A stretch of 42,860 nt of DNA from Patescibacteria group bacterium (lineage in GTDB: Bacteria > Patescibacteriota > Patescibacteriia > UBA9570 > JAHJKD01), in the NCBI GenBank assembly GCA_018822435.1, contig JAHJKD010000040.1:1-42860 (forward strand). The letters run 5' to 3'. Of this stretch, positions 7,222 through 15,122 are shown one piece after another (position 1 is the first letter of the stretch; each line of letters starts with the position of its first letter). A program made the position numbers and the translations under genes. The notes beneath the pieces were generated by a model. That model had not been told where the DNA came from. It was given only the letters and a program-made list of their open reading frames with translations, and searched no databases.

Positions 7222-7767
7222 ATGATTATGGAATCAACCCAAAATTCTACCCAACAAATCCTGGAAGCTCTAAACAAAGGCTTCGAAGATCTTAAAAATG
7301 GTTTTAAAACTATGCAAAATGACATTACTTTCCTAAAGAAAGATTTCAGTGGACTGAAGAGTGACATGTCAGGCGTGAAAGAGGATGTCAGCGGACTGAA
7401 GAGTGACATGTCAGGCGTGAAAGAGGATGTCAGCGGACTGAAGAGTGACATGTCAGGCGTGAAAGATGATTTCAGTGGATTGAAGAGTGACATGTCAGGC
7501 GTGAAAGAGGATGTCAGCGGACTGAAGAGTGACAATAAATCTATTAAGGCCGGCTTAAATGATTTGAAAAAAGAAGATGAGTTGATTTTAAAATCAATTC
7601 ATGATTTTTCAGAAGATATGCAGGAAAACTTCGATGGAGTCAATTTTCGATTAGATAATTTAGAAATCGATAACATTAGGACCCATTTGCGCTTAGATAA
7701 CGTCGCCCACCGCTTTGAGCTGGAAGAACTGGAAAAGAAAGTAAGCAAAGCCAAAATTAATAATTAA
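7222..7767 (+). CDS. Coiled-coil protein with 14-residue tandem repeats (181 aa)
   Basis: The protein is Lys/Asp/Glu-rich and lacks a signal peptide or membrane segment. Residues about 43-104 hold four and a half copies of SGLKSDMSGVKEDV, exactly two heptads each, so a long continuous coiled coil is expected. The flanking parts (ILEALNKGFEDLKNGFKTM; FRLDNLEIDNIRTHLRLDNV) also have heptad spacing. Translation could start at 7222 or at the second ATG, 7228. It is one of very few plus-strand genes here and shares a transcript with the small zinc ribbon at 7779. I do not recognise a characterised family; a scaffolding or spacer role is a guess. Confidence 0.8.
   Translation: MIMESTQNSTQQILEALNKGFEDLKNGFKTMQNDITFLKKDFSGLKSDMSGVKEDVSGLKSDMSGVKEDVSGLKSDMSGVKDDFSGLKSDMSGVKEDVSGLKSDNKSIKAGLNDLKKEDELILKSIHDFSEDMQENFDGVNFRLDNLEIDNIRTHLRLDNVAHRFELEELEKKVSKAKINN
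7348..7533 (+). repeat. 42-bp tandem repeat inside the coiled-coil gene
   Basis: Copies start at 7348, 7390, 7432 and 7474, with a partial copy from 7516. The units are nearly identical at the DNA level (a few third-position changes in copies 1 and 4). Since 42 bp is 14 codons, copy-number slippage keeps the frame and changes the coil by exactly two heptads. Confidence 0.9.
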
Positions 7768-7778
7768 AAAATACCCTT

Positions 7779-7949
7779 ATGTGGCAGATAAAATGCGACA
7801 AATGCAAAAAAATTATCAAGCAGAAAGAAGTAATGGTCGACGCCGGCTACCCCAACCGATATGAATTATGCCTTGATTGCGGCAAACCAATCATAACATT
7901 CTTAAAAAGGAACAGCTTATATAAGGAAAAACCAAAATTTTCAGTTTAA
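7779..7949 (+). CDS. Small zinc-ribbon protein (56 aa)
   Basis: A short ORF of 56 codons begins MWQIKCDKCKKIIKQKEVMV and contains a second knuckle, YELCLDCGKPI. CxxC...CxxC spacing is that of a single zinc ribbon. It starts 11 nt after the coiled-coil stop and ends tail-to-tail with the radical SAM gene, with their stop codons overlapping by 4 nt. Small ribbons of this type often bind nucleic acid or other proteins, but no target is visible. Confidence 0.7.
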   Translation: MWQIKCDKCKKIIKQKEVMVDAGYPNRYELCLDCGKPIITFLKRNSLYKEKPKFSV

Positions 7950-8626
7950 TCCACAATTCTATAAGATTTAGTGAACTCATCATCATTATTATAGATAAAT
8001 TGGACCTTAAAGGGGGCTTCAAGTTTTTTGATCTTTTCTACAATTCTATTAAATTCATCATCTGATAAATTAAATTCCTGTTTGACAGGCCTTGCCTTGC
8101 CTACCGCGGCAAACTGGAAAATTCTCCATTTATCTATATAAGCCGGAAGCGCCTCTGCTATCTTTTCGATATAATCTTTATTTTGAGGGCAGGCAACGGT
8201 TGAGACGGTGACTTTTATGTCTTTGTCTTTAAGATAATCCAAATGCTTCATGACCAGATCAAAATGCCCAATTGGCCTTAATTTTTTATTTGTGTCCTCG
8301 TTATATCCGTCCAAAGGAAGATTGATCTGGTCAAGAGAGTCTTCAAGTTGATTTATAATATCTTCTGTTAATAAAATCCCATTTGTGTGCAGGACCGTGT
8401 ATATTCCGGCTTTATGAGTTTTTTGGACCAATTCAACGATATCACTTCTTAATAAAGGCTCGCCGCCGGTAAAGACTATTCTCTTAATCCCCTGGTTTTT
8501 AAATTCGTCAATTTTATCAAGAGCTTCCCGGGTGGAGATGTCGGGCATTTTTTCCGGGCCAAAACAATAGCCGCAATCCATGTTGCATGAATGGGTTATG
8601 TTCCAGACGATGATTTCCGGCTCCAT
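7946..8626 (-). CDS. Radical SAM protein (226 aa)
   Basis: The [4Fe-4S]/SAM motif CNMDCGYC (C14, C18, C21) and the FTGGEPLLRSDI loop (GGEP) mark a radical SAM enzyme with a shortened barrel. The C-terminal part reads KWRIFQFAAVGKARP, then NLSDDEFNRIVEKI and ends TKSYRIVD. This order resembles the KWKxFQ / SDEEF / SYLILD run of viperin-like enzymes, but the viperin NYH/NWH motif before the cluster is replaced by VWN and the protein stops early. There is no SPASM domain. It starts 5 nt after the pckA stop, so it is co-transcribed with it. Substrate unknown. Confidence 0.85.
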   Translation of the reverse strand: MEPEIIVWNITHSCNMDCGYCFGPEKMPDISTREALDKIDEFKNQGIKRIVFTGGEPLLRSDIVELVQKTHKAGIYTVLHTNGILLTEDIINQLEDSLDQINLPLDGYNEDTNKKLRPIGHFDLVMKHLDYLKDKDIKVTVSTVACPQNKDYIEKIAEALPAYIDKWRIFQFAAVGKARPVKQEFNLSDDEFNRIVEKIKKLEAPFKVQFIYNNDDEFTKSYRIVD

Positions 8627-8631
8627 AAAAT

Positions 8632-10146
8632 CTATTGCGGACCGGCGCTTATGACGCCAACATCTGCATCAGGAAATTTTTTGAAATTTTCTTTGAATAA
8701 AGTAATGAGATCAGCGGCTTTCTTTTCATACTCATCCTTGTTTTCCCAGGAATCGCGCGGGTCGTCCAATTTGGCCGGGGTGTCGAGATTAAGAAGGCCG
8801 TTGTGCTTATATTCGTCCTTATCTAGAACGCCGGTCAATATGTCCGTGATGATCTGACGGGTCAGTTTGATGCTGATTCTCTCGCCCACGCCATAAGCGC
8901 CGCCAATCCAGCCCGTGTTTACCAAATAGACCTGGCTGTTGTACTTTGATACGTATTTTTTCAGCAGGTCAGAATAGACCGTGGCCGGGCGAGGCATGAA
9001 AGGCGCGCCAAAGCAGGCGGAGAAAGTAGCCTGCGGCTCCACGATCCCCCTTTCCGTGCCGGCCAGCTTGGCCGTGTAACCGGAGAGGAAATAATATTCA
9101 GCCGCTTCTATGCTCAGCTTGGCGACCGGCGGCAGGATGCCGAAGGCGTCGGCAGTCAGGAAGACGACGTAATCGGGCTGGTTGCCCTTACCCGCGGCCA
9201 CGGCGTTATCGATATAGCATATAGGGTAAGCGGCGCGGGTGTTTTCCGTCAGGGCGGCATCTTCAAAATCAAGCTCCTGACCGTCTTTCATCACGACATT
9301 CTCCAATAAGGCGCTGTCGCGGATGGCGTTCCAGATCTGCGGTTCGTTCTCTTTCTTCAAATTGATGCATTTGGCGTAGCAACCGCCTTCAAAATTAAAG
9401 ACGCCGTCCTCAGTCCAGCCGTGCTCGTCGTCGCCGATAAGATTGCGGGAGGGATCAGCGGACAGGGTCGTCTTGCCTGTGCCGGACAGGCCGAAAAATA
9501 ATGCCGTATCCCCTTTTTCCCCCATGTTGGCGGAGCAGTGCATGGGAAATGCGCCCTTTTCCGGCAAAAGGTAATTCATGACCGAGAACATGGACTTTTT
9601 TATTTCGCCGGCGTATTTTGTGGCGCCGATCAGGACGGTCATCTCTTTCAGGTTCAGGACGACAAAAGCTTCGGAATTGGTGCCGTCCCTATCCGGATCA
9701 GCCAGGCAGGAAGGGAAGCAATAAATTTTCAGCCGGTCAAAGCCGTATTTTTTATCTTTCTCAATATCCTTACAAAGCACGTATTCGCAGAAAAGGGCCT
9801 GGTAAGCATATTCGCAGTGCACTTCCACGGGCAGGGCATATTTGTCATCCGCGCCCAGGACGCCCTCGGCAATGAAGGATTCGTCCAGCCCGTCCTCGAA
9901 TTTACTGACTTTTTCAAGAAGATTCCTGTATTTTTCTTCGCTCATGGGCACATTGACCTTGCCCCAGTCGATCTGATCATGCACTTCGGGCGTATCAACA
10001 ATGAATTTATCGTCCGGCGAACGGCCCGTGTATTTGCCCGTATTAACAACGAGAGCGCCCGTTTTGGACACTTCTCCTTCTTTTCTTTCTAATGATTTTT
10101 TAACCAGCTCATCAACTGGTAAGTCGTAATATATTTGTTTTGCCAT
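8632..10146 (-). CDS. pckA: Phosphoenolpyruvate carboxykinase (ATP)
   Basis: This 504-aa protein interconverts oxaloacetate + ATP and PEP + CO2 + ADP. Seen: GRSPDDKFIVD (41-51), EIKKSMFSVMNYLLP (181-195), the P-loop FGLSGTGKTTLS (218-229), IGDDEHGW (kinase-2 region, 237-244), and the C-terminal VNTGWIGGAYGVGERI. The length is slightly below the usual 520-540. By eye the gene is clearly richer in G+C than its neighbours, which may reflect transfer or strong expression. No other TCA or gluconeogenesis gene is in the window, so the metabolic role (anaplerotic or PEP/ATP-forming) is open. The promoter is leaderless-type. Confidence 0.95.
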   Translation of the reverse strand: MAKQIYYDLPVDELVKKSLERKEGEVSKTGALVVNTGKYTGRSPDDKFIVDTPEVHDQIDWGKVNVPMSEEKYRNLLEKVSKFEDGLDESFIAEGVLGADDKYALPVEVHCEYAYQALFCEYVLCKDIEKDKKYGFDRLKIYCFPSCLADPDRDGTNSEAFVVLNLKEMTVLIGATKYAGEIKKSMFSVMNYLLPEKGAFPMHCSANMGEKGDTALFFGLSGTGKTTLSADPSRNLIGDDEHGWTEDGVFNFEGGCYAKCINLKKENEPQIWNAIRDSALLENVVMKDGQELDFEDAALTENTRAAYPICYIDNAVAAGKGNQPDYVVFLTADAFGILPPVAKLSIEAAEYYFLSGYTAKLAGTERGIVEPQATFSACFGAPFMPRPATVYSDLLKKYVSKYNSQVYLVNTGWIGGAYGVGERISIKLTRQIITDILTGVLDKDEYKHNGLLNLDTPAKLDDPRDSWENKDEYEKKAADLITLFKENFKKFPDADVGVISAGPQ

Positions 10147-10153
10147 ATGAGTA

Positions 10154-10182
10154 ATTTTATTCCTTTTAATTTAACTCGTCAA
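10154..10182 (-). promoter_or_regulatory. Promoter of pckA (leaderless type)
   Basis: Minus strand TTGACG (10177-10182), 17-bp spacer, TAAAAT (10154-10159), 7 nt, ATG. The transcript should begin at the start codon. Confidence 0.7.
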
Positions 10183-10196
10183 TAATCTACTGGCCC

Positions 10197-10274
10197 GTAA
10201 CCCACACGTGTAAAACGTGGGGTTACTGCATAGTCTTAAGTATATAACCCTACATTTTATATGTGTGGGTTATA
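10197..10274. repeat. Two related hairpins between pckA and cysteine-rich paralogue 2
   Basis: The first hairpin (10197-10226) pairs GTAACCC with GGGTTAC and CACG with CGTG. The second (10243-10274) pairs TATAACCC with GGGTTATA and ACAT with ATGT. They share the ACCC...GGGT core and look like two copies of one dispersed palindrome. Lying just past the stop at 10284, they may end the cysteine-rich operon, though neither has a good T tract. Confidence 0.65.
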
Positions 10275-10283
10275 CACGACTTT

Positions 10284-11933
10284 TTAATATATCTCTTCCT
10301 TATAACAATCAGCGCAATAAATTTTCTCCTTCCTTTCCGGAGAATATGGACCCTTCATGTCTTTTTCACATTTATTACACTTCCTATTCCACACTTTTCT
10401 TGGCTGACGGGATTTCATTCTTTTAATATATCGGCATTCTGAGCATTCCCTGGGCACGGGAATATTCTGCTTTTTATAGAATTCTATTTCATCAGGGATC
10501 AATTTATAATTGCGGCCGCAATCCGTGCAAGCCAGAACTTCATTAATGATTTCATCTTTAATGTCTTTGATGTTATCGGGAATATCTGTGTTTTTTAACG
10601 TCTCTTTACCAAACATGCCAGGCTTATTGTCTTCCCAGTTCCAGCCATGCTTTTTAGCTTCTTCTTTAGAAACTGGCATATAAAAATTTCCGACTGTTTC
10701 ATTGTATCCGAAGGGCGATAAATCATGCGGAAAATATTCGCCGTATTCCCCTGTTTTCCTCATATGATCAATAATTTTATTTTTTAATTTTTTATAGTCT
10801 TCTTCAGAATATGTTTTATTAAAGATGCTGAAAGGATTTTTCTTTAAACAGACGCAGCCGAACAGATCATGCGAGTCATGGCAGGAATCGCAGTATTGCA
10901 GATGCTGGTTGTCGTAGGAGAAATTCGTGAACATGTTGTTATAACCGTTTGTCACGGCATGAATCTCGTAGAGCAGTTCGGAGTTAAAGCCAAAATGATA
11001 GCCGTCATAGCAGTCCTTGGCTTCCAGGGAAGACACTGTATATTTGGCATTTTCCATGTTATCAATGTCAAAACATTCGTGGCAGTTTTTTGACCGGAAA
11101 ATATGATTGCCAGTGCAGTTTTCTGAATTTTCAATAATGTTGCGATGAATGGCTTTTGTTTGCACCATTTCTTCATATTTTTTCTTCAAATTGCAGATAG
11201 TTTTAAACGAGCCGAAATCAATTTCTTTCATCTTCTTTTCATAATCCTCTTTAGAATATTCTTTATTATTTATGCAATATTCTTTATGGCGAAGATTGGA
11301 GCATAAAAAGCAATTCTTACAGCCTCTAAGATCAAATCCAAAATAACAATCAGAGCAATCAAATAATAAATTTGACCAATTGCAGTTAAAACAGTCGCGT
11401 GAAGATGTGAGTTCATATGAAACCTGGGTATTTTTATAGATATAAGTGCAGTCAAAGCAATCCTGCGAATACATCACCCAGTTGGAATAATAGATGTTTT
11501 CCGAATACCAAATCACGGAAGAAAGGTAGACATTAGTATTGTCGCCGGAATGGTTGGCGTATTCTGCATTCGTGCTGTTCTTGGAAACCAGGGCCATGCG
11601 CGGCACTTCCCTCTGGAACTCTTTGAATTGGGGGAAAAATTCATGGGTAAAATCAAAGTCGCGGCCGTACGCCAGAGGATCCCAGCGATCGCTCCACCAG
11701 CAATCCTGGCAATAAACTTTGAAGGGCTTATTAGGCGAATAGATGGAAACTGTCGGCTTCTGGCACAAGTCGCATTTTCTGTCATAAAAAACCCTTTCAT
11801 TGCGCCAGGCATATCTTCTTTGTTGGCGGCAATCAAAGCAAAGCGTAGGTTCTGGGACATCTATCCTTTTATAGAATTCCTTGTCTTCGGGATAGACCGT
11901 GAAATTATTTTGGCATTGTTTACAAACTGGCAT
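10284..11933 (-). CDS. Cysteine-rich symmetric zinc-ribbon/repeat protein, paralogue 2 (549 aa)
   Basis: Same order of modules as paralogue 1: N-terminal ribbon (MPVCKQCQNNF ... CFDCRQQRR ... CDLCQKP ... CQDCWWSDRWD), FDFTHEFFPQFKEF helix, Cys repeat ending EYCINNKEYSKEDYEKKM, second Cys repeat ending FSIFNKTYSEEDYKKL, TGEYGEYFP, and a C-terminal ribbon (CTDCGRNY ... CSECRYIKR ... CNKCEKD ... CADCYKEEIY). Before the last module it carries an extra amphipathic linker, IPDNIKDIKDEIINEVL, also found in paralogue 5. It is the last gene of the four-gene run 16841 to 10284, 24 nt after paralogue 3. No signal peptide. Function unknown. Confidence 0.85.
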   Translation of the reverse strand: MPVCKQCQNNFTVYPEDKEFYKRIDVPEPTLCFDCRQQRRYAWRNERVFYDRKCDLCQKPTVSIYSPNKPFKVYCQDCWWSDRWDPLAYGRDFDFTHEFFPQFKEFQREVPRMALVSKNSTNAEYANHSGDNTNVYLSSVIWYSENIYYSNWVMYSQDCFDCTYIYKNTQVSYELTSSRDCFNCNWSNLLFDCSDCYFGFDLRGCKNCFLCSNLRHKEYCINNKEYSKEDYEKKMKEIDFGSFKTICNLKKKYEEMVQTKAIHRNIIENSENCTGNHIFRSKNCHECFDIDNMENAKYTVSSLEAKDCYDGYHFGFNSELLYEIHAVTNGYNNMFTNFSYDNQHLQYCDSCHDSHDLFGCVCLKKNPFSIFNKTYSEEDYKKLKNKIIDHMRKTGEYGEYFPHDLSPFGYNETVGNFYMPVSKEEAKKHGWNWEDNKPGMFGKETLKNTDIPDNIKDIKDEIINEVLACTDCGRNYKLIPDEIEFYKKQNIPVPRECSECRYIKRMKSRQPRKVWNRKCNKCEKDMKGPYSPERKEKIYCADCYKEEIY

Positions 11934-11957
11934 ATTTATACTGAGTTTATCGAAGTA

Positions 11958-13544
11958 TTAATAGATTTCCTTTTTATAACAATCCTCACAATAAACTATT
12001 TCCGGTTTTTCTGGGGCATAAGTCGTTTTTATTTTTGCACCGCACTTATCGCATTGCCTGTCCCATAATTTCCGGGGATTGCGACGGCTCATTCTTTCCT
12101 TATGGCGGCACTTATAACATTTTGTTGGAGTAAAAATATTATTTTCTTTGTAATACTTTTTTTCTTGAGGAATAATCTGAAAATTCTGACCGCAATCTGA
12201 GCAAACCAGCAATTTTGGATCAACTGATTTTTTATCCTCGTCTTGCCATTTATAATTTTTCTCTAGCGCTTCTTCTTTTTTTAAGGGGAATAACTCCTGG
12301 GCAGAAGTGTCATTATAAAAATACGGCGAAATAGAGGCGGGGAAAAATTCACCAAACTCCCCTTCTTCTTTCATCTTATTAATTATTTTTTCTTTTAATT
12401 TTTCATATTCGTCTTGGGAATATTTTTTATTAAGAATATAATGCTCCCCCTTGCGTATGCCTGAACAACCGAATAGATTCTTACTGCCGTCAATAAAAGT
12501 CGAATACATGATGTTTTCTGAATTAAAGACAACGTGTCCAAATTTCAGATTATGCACGGGCAGGCCGGCGCAACTGCCCTCGTATGATAATTCGATCTCG
12601 CCGCAGCCGGATATGTCATAGCATTCTTTGGTGCTGGCCGGAAAATTGATCAGCCATTTTGAATTTTCCCCTTTTTCACCGTCAAAAATATCCTGGCAAT
12701 GGCTGCAATTCTTAATGCCGTCGCCGGTCGAATTTTCACAATTGATCTGATGGGCAAACTTGCGGGGAAATTTCATGGAAAATTCAAAAAATTTATTTTT
12801 TTGTTTTTCAAATCCAGCCTGGTCTGACATTATTTTTTCAACTTTTTCTTTATATTTATCAGGAGATAATTTTTTATTAAAAAAATGGTATTCTTCATTA
12901 ATCAAATTAGCGCAGCCAAAGCAATTCTTGCAATTTTTTAATCCGTATCCAAAAATACAATCCGTACAATCTTTGGATTGTTGTAAATATTGGCAATTGA
13001 ATAAATTATCACAATCTAAACAGCCATAGCATAATTCACATTCTCGGAGGTATGAACAGTCCATACAATCTTTAGAATGCCAGATATAATCGCTGTACAT
13101 GATATTCTCCAGCCAGTTGGCCGCAAACACCAGATAACAGTCCTTGGCATGAGAAACAAAATTTACATAATCGCAATTTTCGTTCGTTTCCCTAATATTT
13201 GTCAGATTAAAAATAGGCACTTCTTTTTGCAAGGCGTCAAAATTTTCAAAAAAGGGCTTATTAAAATCATAATCACGGCCATAAGAAGCAGGATCCCATT
13301 TGTCCGACCACCAACAATCCTGGCAATAAACAGTATATAAAGAATCGTCAGGCAATGTAGAAATCATGTCTTTTTTACATAATCTACATTTAGCCTGATA
13401 TAAGGTTTTTTCATTACGCCAACTAAGTCTTCTTTGGAAGCGACAGTCTGGACAATGAGTTGGCTCAGGCACTTCAATCCGTTGATAAAATTCTTTATCT
13501 TCAGGGTAGATAGTGAATTGTTGGCCGCAGTTAGTACACTTCAT
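11958..13544 (-). CDS. Cysteine-rich symmetric zinc-ribbon/repeat protein, paralogue 3 (about 528 aa)
   Basis: The start is set at MKCTNCGQQFTIYP, since the first Cys pair begins there in the sister proteins; the open frame extends 6 codons further, to 13562. Modules: N-terminal ribbon (CTNCGQQF ... CPDCRFQRR ... CRLCKKD ... CQDCWWSDKWD), FDFNKPFFENFDAL helix, Cys repeat with CYGCLDCDNLFNC and CKNCFGC, first NK motif (YHFFNKKLSPDKY), second NK motif (YILNKKYSQDEYEKL), EGEFGEFFP, and C-terminal ribbon (CSDCGQNF ... CYKCRHKER ... CDKCGAK ... CEDCYKKEIY). It overlaps the end of paralogue 4 by about 14 nt, so translation is probably coupled. Confidence 0.85.
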   Translation of the reverse strand: MKCTNCGQQFTIYPEDKEFYQRIEVPEPTHCPDCRFQRRLSWRNEKTLYQAKCRLCKKDMISTLPDDSLYTVYCQDCWWSDKWDPASYGRDYDFNKPFFENFDALQKEVPIFNLTNIRETNENCDYVNFVSHAKDCYLVFAANWLENIMYSDYIWHSKDCMDCSYLRECELCYGCLDCDNLFNCQYLQQSKDCTDCIFGYGLKNCKNCFGCANLINEEYHFFNKKLSPDKYKEKVEKIMSDQAGFEKQKNKFFEFSMKFPRKFAHQINCENSTGDGIKNCSHCQDIFDGEKGENSKWLINFPASTKECYDISGCGEIELSYEGSCAGLPVHNLKFGHVVFNSENIMYSTFIDGSKNLFGCSGIRKGEHYILNKKYSQDEYEKLKEKIINKMKEEGEFGEFFPASISPYFYNDTSAQELFPLKKEEALEKNYKWQDEDKKSVDPKLLVCSDCGQNFQIIPQEKKYYKENNIFTPTKCYKCRHKERMSRRNPRKLWDRQCDKCGAKIKTTYAPEKPEIVYCEDCYKKEIY

Positions 13545-15120
13545 TCTTAAAGCATTTATCACAATAGATGTCTCCGGTCTTGGCCGATGTTAATGTCATT
13601 TTATGGCAATTAACACACTTTCTTTTAAAGATCTCTGGCGGGGTGCGCTTCGCCTGCCGGGCTTTGTGCCGGCAATCCGGGCATAGTTCTGGTTTGGGTA
13701 GATTATTCTTTTCCAGAAACTCCTTTTCTTGTTTAATGACCTGAATATTTTTTCCGCATTCTTTACATTTAGTAAGATTATCCTGGGCAGGCGGTTCTGA
13801 TTTTTCGTACCATCCAAATCCTTGCTTTTCTGCCTCTTTTTTAGTTAATGGGTAGTAATCAGTCGCAATTGTTTCATTATAACCATAATCAGATAATTCA
13901 CGGGGAAAGAATCGGCCATACTCGCCTGTTTTTTTCATATAATCGATTATTTTGGCTTTCAGATCTTTATATTCTTGCTTTGAGTATTGCTTATTAAGAA
14001 TACAATATTGATTTTTATTCAGACCGACGCAGCCAAAACAATCTTTGGCGGCATTACACATAATGCAATATTCCAGATGGCTGGAGTCGGTCATGCAATG
14101 ATGGCAGAATTTAAGGTCATAAACATTATTGCCGCAGGAGTTGCATTCAAAAAGCAATTCGGCCCGGTCGCCCCAGGAATTATGGTCCATACAGGACTTC
14201 ACTTCTTTAAAAAGCCTGGTACAATACCGGCAATTATCCAGGTCTTCACTGTCAAAACACATATAAGCATTCTTTGAATTATAGAGATAATTTCCAAGAG
14301 AGTTTTCGTTTCTTTCCACTTGCAGATTTCTTCGAGGCTGTGTTTTTACTAATTCTTCAAATTGTTTTTTAATTTTTTCCAGACCTTCCCTTGTTTCCAG
14401 ATGCATTGCTTTTATTTTTTTATCATACTCATCCTTAGAATATTGCTTATTGAAGACCTTGTATTTAGCGTAGCGCTGGTTCACGCAGCCAATGCAATTC
14501 TGGCAGGAACGGCAGTCCAGCAGGAAATAACTGTCAGTGGAACTTTTTGTATCCTGGCTGAATTTGACGTTAAAGCATTCATTGCAGTCTATGCATTCAT
14601 AACAGAGCTCGCATTTGAAAATGACTGAACAATCAATGCAATTTTTGGAATAAAAAAGCCGATTGGAGAAGTAGCAGTCCTCGTTATAATCAGCCTCACC
14701 AACTAAATAACAATTCTTACAATAACCGGCGCAATTAGTGAATTCAGAATTTTCCATAGTGCCGGAAATGATGTAGCGCGACATATGCGGCACAACATCG
14801 GCCAATTCTTTAATCTGGTCAAAAAAATCGCGGTTAAAGTCAAAATCGCGGCCATAATCGAGGACATCCCATTGGTCGGAAAACCAAACATCAGTATCGT
14901 AAACAGGGAAAGGCTGTTTCGGATTGTATTGAGAAATTATTTCTTTCCCGGAAAAATCGCATTTTCTTTTATATAAGCTTTTAGCATTTCGGAATGCCAG
15001 ACGTGTCTTTAAGCGGCATTTTGGGCAGAATATCGGATCAGGGACCTGAAACATGTCATAGAATTCCCGGTCCTCATTTTTTATTTCAAAGTCTTTTTCG
15101 CATTGCTGGCATTTTTGCAT
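13531..15120 (-). CDS. Cysteine-rich symmetric zinc-ribbon/repeat protein, paralogue 4 (529 aa)
   Basis: The architecture is that of its sisters: CQQCEKDF ... CPKCRLKTR, FDFNRDFFDQIKEL, Cys repeat (CYECIDCNECF), first NK motif YKVFNKQYSKDEYDKK, second Cys repeat, second NK motif YCILNKQYSKQEYKDL, TGEYGRFFP, and a complete C-terminal ribbon (CKECGKN ... CPDCRHKAR ... CVNCHKM ... CDKCFKNEVY). It is odd in that the second knuckle of the N-terminal ribbon is broken: the usual CxxC reads CDFSGKE, and the usual YCxxCW reads YDTDVW. It therefore has lost three of four ligands of one probable metal site while keeping the fold residues. It starts 2 nt after paralogue 5. Confidence 0.85.
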   Translation of the reverse strand: MQKCQQCEKDFEIKNEDREFYDMFQVPDPIFCPKCRLKTRLAFRNAKSLYKRKCDFSGKEIISQYNPKQPFPVYDTDVWFSDQWDVLDYGRDFDFNRDFFDQIKELADVVPHMSRYIISGTMENSEFTNCAGYCKNCYLVGEADYNEDCYFSNRLFYSKNCIDCSVIFKCELCYECIDCNECFNVKFSQDTKSSTDSYFLLDCRSCQNCIGCVNQRYAKYKVFNKQYSKDEYDKKIKAMHLETREGLEKIKKQFEELVKTQPRRNLQVERNENSLGNYLYNSKNAYMCFDSEDLDNCRYCTRLFKEVKSCMDHNSWGDRAELLFECNSCGNNVYDLKFCHHCMTDSSHLEYCIMCNAAKDCFGCVGLNKNQYCILNKQYSKQEYKDLKAKIIDYMKKTGEYGRFFPRELSDYGYNETIATDYYPLTKKEAEKQGFGWYEKSEPPAQDNLTKCKECGKNIQVIKQEKEFLEKNNLPKPELCPDCRHKARQAKRTPPEIFKRKCVNCHKMTLTSAKTGDIYCDKCFKNEVY

Positions 15121-15122
15121 AT

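Noticed and set aside
7212-7535. Minus-strand ORF of 107 aa with repeated MSLFSPLTSSFTPD
   Set aside because: It is the antisense shadow of the 42-bp repeats in the coiled-coil gene; the repeat length of 42 keeps all frames open.
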